Source: Bacteroidetes bacterium GWF2_38_335 (GTDB lineage Bacteria; Bacteroidota; Bacteroidia; Bacteroidales; GWF2-38-335). From it: DNA of 64,000 bases. The notes beneath the pieces were generated by a model. That model was given only the letters and a program-made list of their open reading frames with translations. It had not been told where the DNA came from and searched no databases. Location: NCBI GenBank assembly GCA_001769535.1, contig MEOH01000009.1, forward strand, positions 135,961 to 199,960, read 5' to 3'. This document shows positions 59,029 through 64,000 of this stretch, piece after piece; the stretch's first letter is position 1; every line of letters starts with the position of its first letter. The translations under genes and the position numbers were made by a program.

Positions 59029-59064
59029 TATGCAGCTGACAACACTGAGATTAAGGATTTTTAA
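59029..59064 (+). pseudogene. Fragment homologous to the C-terminus of the 56058..56870 lipoprotein gene
   Basis: YAADNTEIKDF* versus YATDSTEIRDFLW*; in-frame stop shortly upstream. Confidence 0.4.
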
Positions 59065-59116
59065 TCAGGAAGCGACTCAAAGTCCCACTCTGACTATTTA
59101 GGGAAAGTCAGCCCAC

Positions 59117-59185
59117 AACTGCGAAGCAGTTTCCCAACCATAACCCCGGCTTTCAAGCCGGGGTAGTCCACAACGAAAGGCGAAA
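59117..59185. repeat. Palindrome family A copy with compensatory stem change
   Basis: AACTGCGAAGCAGTT (59117-59131) and CCCCGGCTTTCAAGCCGGGG (59144-59163). Confidence 0.8.
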
Positions 59186-59187
59186 CC

Positions 59188-59293
59188 GCCGTTTCAAACT
59201 GACCACCTCACGTCGGACCAAATTGACCACCCCCGCAAAACCTCTGAAACCCTTAACAAATCAATAATTCAGCTGGTCAGTTTGAAGCGGCGG
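59188..59293. repeat. Miniature repeat family B copy 4
   Basis: CAAACTGACCACC...AGCTGGTCAGTTTGAAGCGGCGG. Confidence 0.75.
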
Positions 59294-59375
59294 AAATAGG
59301 GTATGTTTGACGGCTTAAAGGTCAGCTTTTATAATTTGCAATTCGTGGATTTGTTGACGGACTTTAAGCCCTCCT

Positions 59376-59430
59376 AACTCCGAAGGAGTTCCCCAGCCAT
59401 TACTGCAGGTTTCAACCTGCGGTAGACCTC
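59376..59430. repeat. Palindrome family A variant with a different second stem
   Basis: AACTCCGAAGGAGTT then CTGCAGGTTTCAACCTGCGG (59403-59422). Confidence 0.7.
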
Positions 59431-59434
59431 GCTT

Positions 59435-59469
59435 CAGTCAGGGCGCGACTTAAAGTCGCACCCTGACTG
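59435..59469. repeat. Palindrome family C copy
   Basis: CAGTCAGGGCGCGACTTAAAGTCGCACCCTGACTG. Confidence 0.75.
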
Positions 59470-59555
59470 GCGGCCAGAATAAATTGACCATAGGTTGAAA
59501 CCTACGGGTATGATTGGGCAACCCGCTGGCCAGCGGGTTATAAAAATTCCCCGCG

Positions 59556-59635
59556 CCGCACCAAACTGACCACCCCCGCAAAACCTCTGAAACCCTTAAT
59601 GAATCAACGATTCAGCTGGTCAGTTTGAACCGGCG
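59556..59635. repeat. Miniature repeat family B copy 5
   Basis: GCACCAAACTGACCACCCCCGCAAAACC...GATTCAGCTGGTCAGTTTGAACCGGCG. Confidence 0.8.
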
Positions 59636-59793
59636 AAAATCAGCTTTTTAAAGGGTTGCCGAAATAATCAGGGTTGGATATTGAAGTAAAGTCTGAACGA
59701 ATATAAAAAATAAAAGTTCGAAAGTTTTTAAAAAGAAAGCCGTCAACTCTGATTATTTTACTTTTTGAAACCCAAATATGAATTAATCTAATG

Positions 59794-59825
59794 TTTCATA
59801 AAACAAATAAAAAATCATATATTTG
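59794..59825 (+). promoter_or_regulatory. Bacteroidota-type promoter for hipBA-2
   Basis: TTTC 59794-59797, N20, TATATTTG 59818-59825. Confidence 0.5.
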
Positions 59826-59845
59826 TATGCTTAAATGAACATTAT

Positions 59846-60157
59846 ATGAAAAAGGAATTCATAATATTACCTAAAAACCTGAGGATACTTAAAACCTTAG
59901 GGGAAAATATCCGGTTGGCCAGACTGCGTCGTAAACTTAGTGCCGATCAGGTTTCTGAAAGAGCAGGAATGAGCCGTATTACTCTTTGGAAAATTGAAAA
60001 CGGAGCACCAACCGTTGCCATTGGAAATTACCTGCAGGCTCTTTTTATTCTCGGACTCGAAAATGACTTTGCTTTGGTGGCAAACAACGATCCCCTGGGT
60101 AGAAAACTTCAGGATGCACAACTGATTACTAAAAAACGTGCTCCTAAAAATACCTAA
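59846..60157 (+). CDS. HipB-like XRE antitoxin (module 2)
   Basis: HTH LSADQVSERAGMSRITLWKIENGAPTVAIGNYLQALFILGL. Confidence 0.85.
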   Translation: MKKEFIILPKNLRILKTLGENIRLARLRRKLSADQVSERAGMSRITLWKIENGAPTVAIGNYLQALFILGLENDFALVANNDPLGRKLQDAQLITKKRAPKNT

Positions 60158-60159
60158 CA

Positions 60160-61476
60160 ATGGCAACAAACATCAATAAACAAATCCTGGTTTTTGCTCA
60201 CTGGAATGAAATGGAAGCACCCATCTCACTTGGAATATTGAATGCCCAAAGACTAAGAGGAAAAGAAATATTTTCTTTTGAGTATGATAAAAACTGGCTT
60301 AACTCAAAATATTCACTAAGTCTCGATCCCAACCTGGGACTTTTTCAGGGTAAACAATTTGCACCCGAACTGAAGCAGAATTTCGGTCTTTTCCTCGATT
60401 CTTCACCAGACAGATGGGGAAGAATGCTCATGCGAAGAAGAGAAGCTGCAATCGCTAAAAAAGAAAAACGAGACGAACAAACTCTTTTTGAAAGCGATTA
60501 TTTGCTCGGAGTTTATGATGGACACCGGCTTGGCGGACTAAGATTCAAAATATCTGAAAATGGTGATTTTTTAAATAATCACAGGGAAATGGCCTCGCCA
60601 CCCTGGACTTCTTTACGCGAATTGGAACATGCATGTCTGCAACTGGAAAGAGAAGATGCCATTGATGATCCTGAATATTTTCACTGGCTTTCAATTTTGT
60701 TTTCACCGGGATCTTCATTGGGAGGAGCCAGACCAAAGGCAGGTGTGCTTGATGAAAAGGGAAATCTCTGGATTGCAAAATTTCCAAGCGTAAATGATGA
60801 AATTGATACAGGAGCGTGGGAGATGGTTTTACATGAATTGGCAAAAAAAGCAGGGATAATTGTTCCTGATGCCAGGATAATGCGCTTTTCAGGTAAACAT
60901 CATACCTATTTATCAAAGCGGTTCGATCGTATTGGCAGAAACAAACGGGTTCACTTTGCCTCGGCCATGACTTTGCTTGGGTATAACGACGGAGCAGATG
61001 CCGCGCAGGGCGTGAGTTATCTTGAATTCGTTGAGTTTATATTACAACATTCTTACGATTCAAAATGGGATCTTGAGCAATTATGGCGGAGGATTGTCTT
61101 TAATATTCTTGTTTCAAATACTGATGATCATTTAAGAAATCATGGCTGGCTGTTAACTGAAAAGGGATGGAAATTATCCCCGGCTTACGATATGAATCCA
61201 AATCAATTTGGCACAGGACTTAGTCTGAATATTACCGAAAACAATAATTCACTTGATGCAGCACTTGCACTTGATGTAGCAGGATATTTCAAATTAAACC
61301 CCGGATCAGCAAACGCAATACTTAATGAAATGACTTCCGCTATTTCTGAATGGAAAACAATTGCAAAACATTATAAAATAAGCAAAAGTGAAATTGATCT
61401 TATGAAAAAGGCATTTAATAACCCCGGCTTTCAAGCCGGGGACATCCACAACGAAAAGCGAAACCGCCGGCCATAA
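60160..61476 (+). CDS. HipA-family kinase toxin (module 2), C-terminus encoded by inserted repeat
   Basis: GSSLGGARPKAGVLDEKGNLWIAKFPS; HTYLSKRFDRIG; VFNILVSNTDDHLRNHGWLL; LSPAYDMNPN. Confidence 0.9.
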   Translation: MATNINKQILVFAHWNEMEAPISLGILNAQRLRGKEIFSFEYDKNWLNSKYSLSLDPNLGLFQGKQFAPELKQNFGLFLDSSPDRWGRMLMRRREAAIAKKEKRDEQTLFESDYLLGVYDGHRLGGLRFKISENGDFLNNHREMASPPWTSLRELEHACLQLEREDAIDDPEYFHWLSILFSPGSSLGGARPKAGVLDEKGNLWIAKFPSVNDEIDTGAWEMVLHELAKKAGIIVPDARIMRFSGKHHTYLSKRFDRIGRNKRVHFASAMTLLGYNDGADAAQGVSYLEFVEFILQHSYDSKWDLEQLWRRIVFNILVSNTDDHLRNHGWLLTEKGWKLSPAYDMNPNQFGTGLSLNITENNNSLDAALALDVAGYFKLNPGSANAILNEMTSAISEWKTIAKHYKISKSEIDLMKKAFNNPGFQAGDIHNEKRNRRP

Positions 61477-61515
61477 ACAAAATTGAACGATAAATCATTT
61501 CCCTGCGGAAAGGAA
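61418..61515. repeat. Palindrome family A copy overlapping hipA-2 3' end
   Basis: CCCCGGCTTTCAAGCCGGGG 61422-61441, GACATCCACAACGAAAAGCGAAACCGCCGGCC. Confidence 0.85.
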
Positions 61516-61724
61516 TGATGAAGTCTATCAAGGTGAAGGTTCATAAAGGATAAAGTCCGAAAAGTCGAAAGTTAGTATAGTGAACAATAGATATTGGTTT
61601 CAATAAAAACCCCCGGCAATATTCATATATAAGTGAAATCGCCGTCAATAAATATTTCAGAACCAAAAAAGTAATTGCAGCCGAAATGAAACCGACTAGC
61701 CTTAATGATTAACCAGACAATTAG

Positions 61725-62654
61725 TTAAAAAGCACGTACTGCACGTACGCTGCAAATTCCTTCCTTAGAACTGGGTTGAGTATAAGTCCGATCAAATTGA
61801 AAAACATGCGCTGTGCTGGCGCTGCACTCTGATGATGACCAGTAATTACCATATGCTAATTGTGTCGCCCCCGGAATATTTGCTAATGCCCTTGAAATAG
61901 TATAATAATTACCGCAAAGCATGTTTAATTCCTGAATACCGGGTAAATACCAATCGCTTTGCCCACCACTTACCAGGTCCAGACACAGTTTCGCTGCGCT
62001 GGTTGTATGACCTGATTGAGCAACAATGGCGTTGCTGTTGTTTAAGCCATCCCATGGACTTTGTGCCGATATTCCAACCATGGTTGATGTAATATTGCTC
62101 CATGTTTGTGAACTGCCCTGATCAACAAGAGCTAAAACCAGACCGTGTTCAGTCCCGGTATTGTCTTTCCATAAATGAAAAATTACACCACCGCCATATT
62201 GCTCTCCAATGTAATGTGAGAAATTACCTCCACCTGTGGCGGTTCCCGCTTTTTCCGCATACAAAGCATATGGCACGCTCAATAACTGGCTGGTGCCGGT
62301 AATTGAATAGGAAACTCCGCCTGTTGTACCATCAGGGTCGGTTTCTGTTTTTATAAAATAGGGTCCTGTTGCCCAGTCAATGGCTGTGAAATCTCCGCTT
62401 ACCACAGTGCCGCCTCCAATTTCAATGCTTACCAGACCATTTGAATTGGTAGCAGGTGTTTGAGTTTCAACATAAACAGCTGTTCCGCTGACTGAGCCCT
62501 GCAGGATGCTTATTTGTATTTCAATTGTCTGGTTTTTTACAAGAATATTACCAGTGTCTCTGATTACAGCCTGATAACTCAGTTTTTCAGGTGATTGGGC
62601 AAATACGAAAGCACTCAGTAAAATGGTACAAAAAATTGCAAATATTGTTTTCAT
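61725..62654 (-). CDS. DUF1566/Lcl-C-type exported protein (module copy 2)
   Basis: SPEKLSYQAVIRDTGNILVKNQTIEIQISI; DWYLPGIQELNMLCG; YWSSSEC; VRAVRAF. Confidence 0.8.
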   Translation of the reverse strand: MKTIFAIFCTILLSAFVFAQSPEKLSYQAVIRDTGNILVKNQTIEIQISILQGSVSGTAVYVETQTPATNSNGLVSIEIGGGTVVSGDFTAIDWATGPYFIKTETDPDGTTGGVSYSITGTSQLLSVPYALYAEKAGTATGGGNFSHYIGEQYGGGVIFHLWKDNTGTEHGLVLALVDQGSSQTWSNITSTMVGISAQSPWDGLNNSNAIVAQSGHTTSAAKLCLDLVSGGQSDWYLPGIQELNMLCGNYYTISRALANIPGATQLAYGNYWSSSECSASTAHVFQFDRTYTQPSSKEGICSVRAVRAF

Positions 62655-62665
62655 GGTTGATGTTT

Positions 62666-63154
62666 TTAATTCTTAATGATTTTGAATGTTTTTACTTCCA
62701 TATTGTTTCGGACTACTTTTAGAAAATAGGTTGAGGGTGTAAGCATCCCCGTTGCAATATTTGTAAGCAAGGCTGAGATTTCTCCATTTTGTAAAAGTTT
62801 TCCATTCATATCATAAAGTTGATATGCAAACCCTGACATTTCAATGGTTTTCATTTCTAAAGTAAGATAATCAGTTGAAGGATTCGGATAGACCAAAACA
62901 AAAAAATGTATGTCCACAACTTCTTCAACTCCGTTTATCTCCGAAATTTCATAGGGTTGCTGCACACCTTGCGTCAATGAACCCTCTGTTCCGGTGATGG
63001 TATTATAAACAACCTGCCCGACTGAATAACTCACCGAGCCGCCGCTGCCGGTTGCGTTTCCGCCGGTTGAATTAGTGCTTTCCTGCGCATGCAGGCAAGG
63101 CAGTCCAATTCCCAACAATAGCAAGGCAATTAATTGAAATGATTTGTGCTGCAT
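62666..63154 (-). CDS. T9SS type A sorting domain protein (module copy 2)
   Basis: NATGSGGSVSYSVGQVVYNTITGTEGSLTQGVQQPYEI; LVYPNPSTDYLTLEM. Confidence 0.8.
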   Translation of the reverse strand: MQHKSFQLIALLLLGIGLPCLHAQESTNSTGGNATGSGGSVSYSVGQVVYNTITGTEGSLTQGVQQPYEISEINGVEEVVDIHFFVLVYPNPSTDYLTLEMKTIEMSGFAYQLYDMNGKLLQNGEISALLTNIATGMLTPSTYFLKVVRNNMEVKTFKIIKN

Positions 63155-63255
63155 TTTATCTCTATTTTTAACAAAAATAGTTTATTTTTTAAATTTATAA
63201 AAAAAAATGTTCAATTTAAACTAATCGGTTGATGGATTGTTTGCTAAGTGAAAAT

Positions 63256-63359
63256 GCCGGCCAAATTGACCACCCCCCTCCGCACCAAACTGACCACCCC
63301 CGCAAAACATCCGAAACCCTTACTAAATCAAAGATTCAGCTGGTCAGTTTGAACCGGCC
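63256..63359. repeat. Miniature repeat family B copy 6
   Basis: GCCGGCCAAATTGACCACC...CAGCTGGTCAGTTTGAACCGGCC. Confidence 0.75.
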
Positions 63360-63668
63360 TTGATCGGAAATACTGACCGGCTTAAATATTAACTTTTTTG
63401 ATTTGCAATTCGCGAATCCCTTCAAACCTGGTTTACAGTTATAAATCTGACGACAATGGGGTGAAGTTGCGGGACGAATACATAGGAAATCCTTTGCTGA
63501 TACCCCGCCGCTATGCTGTGGCGCTGGTCATTATGAATAAAGATTTTTTTAAATAAATAATAGTAAAAATTGATAATATGTCCATAAAGTTGTAAAATTG
63601 CATTATATCAAAAATAAAATTGATTTTCAGAGAGAATAAAATAATGTCAATTCAAATTCAATGATTAT

Positions 63669-64000
63669 ATGATTAAAGATAAAATCAAGGTCAGCGAAAA
63701 TTATAAATCTGCTGCTAAAAAAGCAAATACATCAATTGTTTTTTTTGTGATTGTATATATAATACTGGTTGTAATCGCTGTGGCTCTTACAATTTTGTGT
63801 GGTTATGCCGGAGTGATTATGGTAAAAGGTGTAAAATTTTTTTATGGTCAAATTGCAGGACTTGGTCTTATGCTTGTCGGTGCACTCGTTTTGTTCTTTT
63901 TACTGAAATTTATTTTTAGTGTCAATAAAGTTGACAGAAGCAATCTGCTGAAAATTACCCGTGCTGAAGAACCAGAGCTCTTTAAAATGATTGACGAAAT
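63669..64000 (+). CDS. Multi-TM protein, likely M48-family metallopeptidase N-terminus, truncated by window end
   Basis: ATG 63669, MIKDKIKVSENYKSAAKKANTSIVFFVIVYIILVVIAVAL..., ...KITRAEEPELFKMIDEI (catalytic motif not in window). Confidence 0.55.
   Translation, partial: MIKDKIKVSENYKSAAKKANTSIVFFVIVYIILVVIAVALTILCGYAGVIMVKGVKFFYGQIAGLGLMLVGALVLFFLLKFIFSVNKVDRSNLLKITRAEEPELFKMIDE

Overview
64 kb chromosomal window from a Bacteroidota (Bacteroidales-like) genome. Support for the lineage: several T9SS type A C-terminal sorting domains, Bacteroidota-type promoters (TTTG-N19-TATATTTG), GT117/DUF2723, and PorT-like barrels. No rRNA, tRNA or CRISPR array was recognised. About 0-43 kb is mostly ordinary chromosome: PAS protein, amidohydrolase, RluA, U32 peptidase, SDR, TraB, Cys-less asparagine-synthetase homolog, S74/T9SS operon, T9SS peptidylarginine deiminase, ECF sigma/transenvelope barrel pair, dxs, GroES-like, argR-carAB, DUF2723, YitT. 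Embedded in it is a lone integron-type gene cassette (27632-28449) carrying a PIN toxin and a 54-aa antitoxin absent from the ORF track; its boundary heptamers are exact complements. From about 42 to 63.5 kb the window becomes accessory: a 395-bp terminal-inverted-repeat element with a nested RNA-like fold, two paralogous exported TPR-CHAT proteases, two HipBA-type TA modules, a duplicated T9SS/DUF1566 two-gene module, and a dense population of at least four families of palindromic or miniature repeats, one of which supplies the C-terminus of a HipA. Strongest leads: (i) the isolated integron TA cassette, (ii) the TPR-CHAT pair with conserved ends and variable TPR core, (iii) the inner-to-outer-membrane anti-sigma/barrel fusion next to an ECF sigma factor, (iv) the covarying palindrome families, (v) a canonical tandem ARG-box operator at argR.
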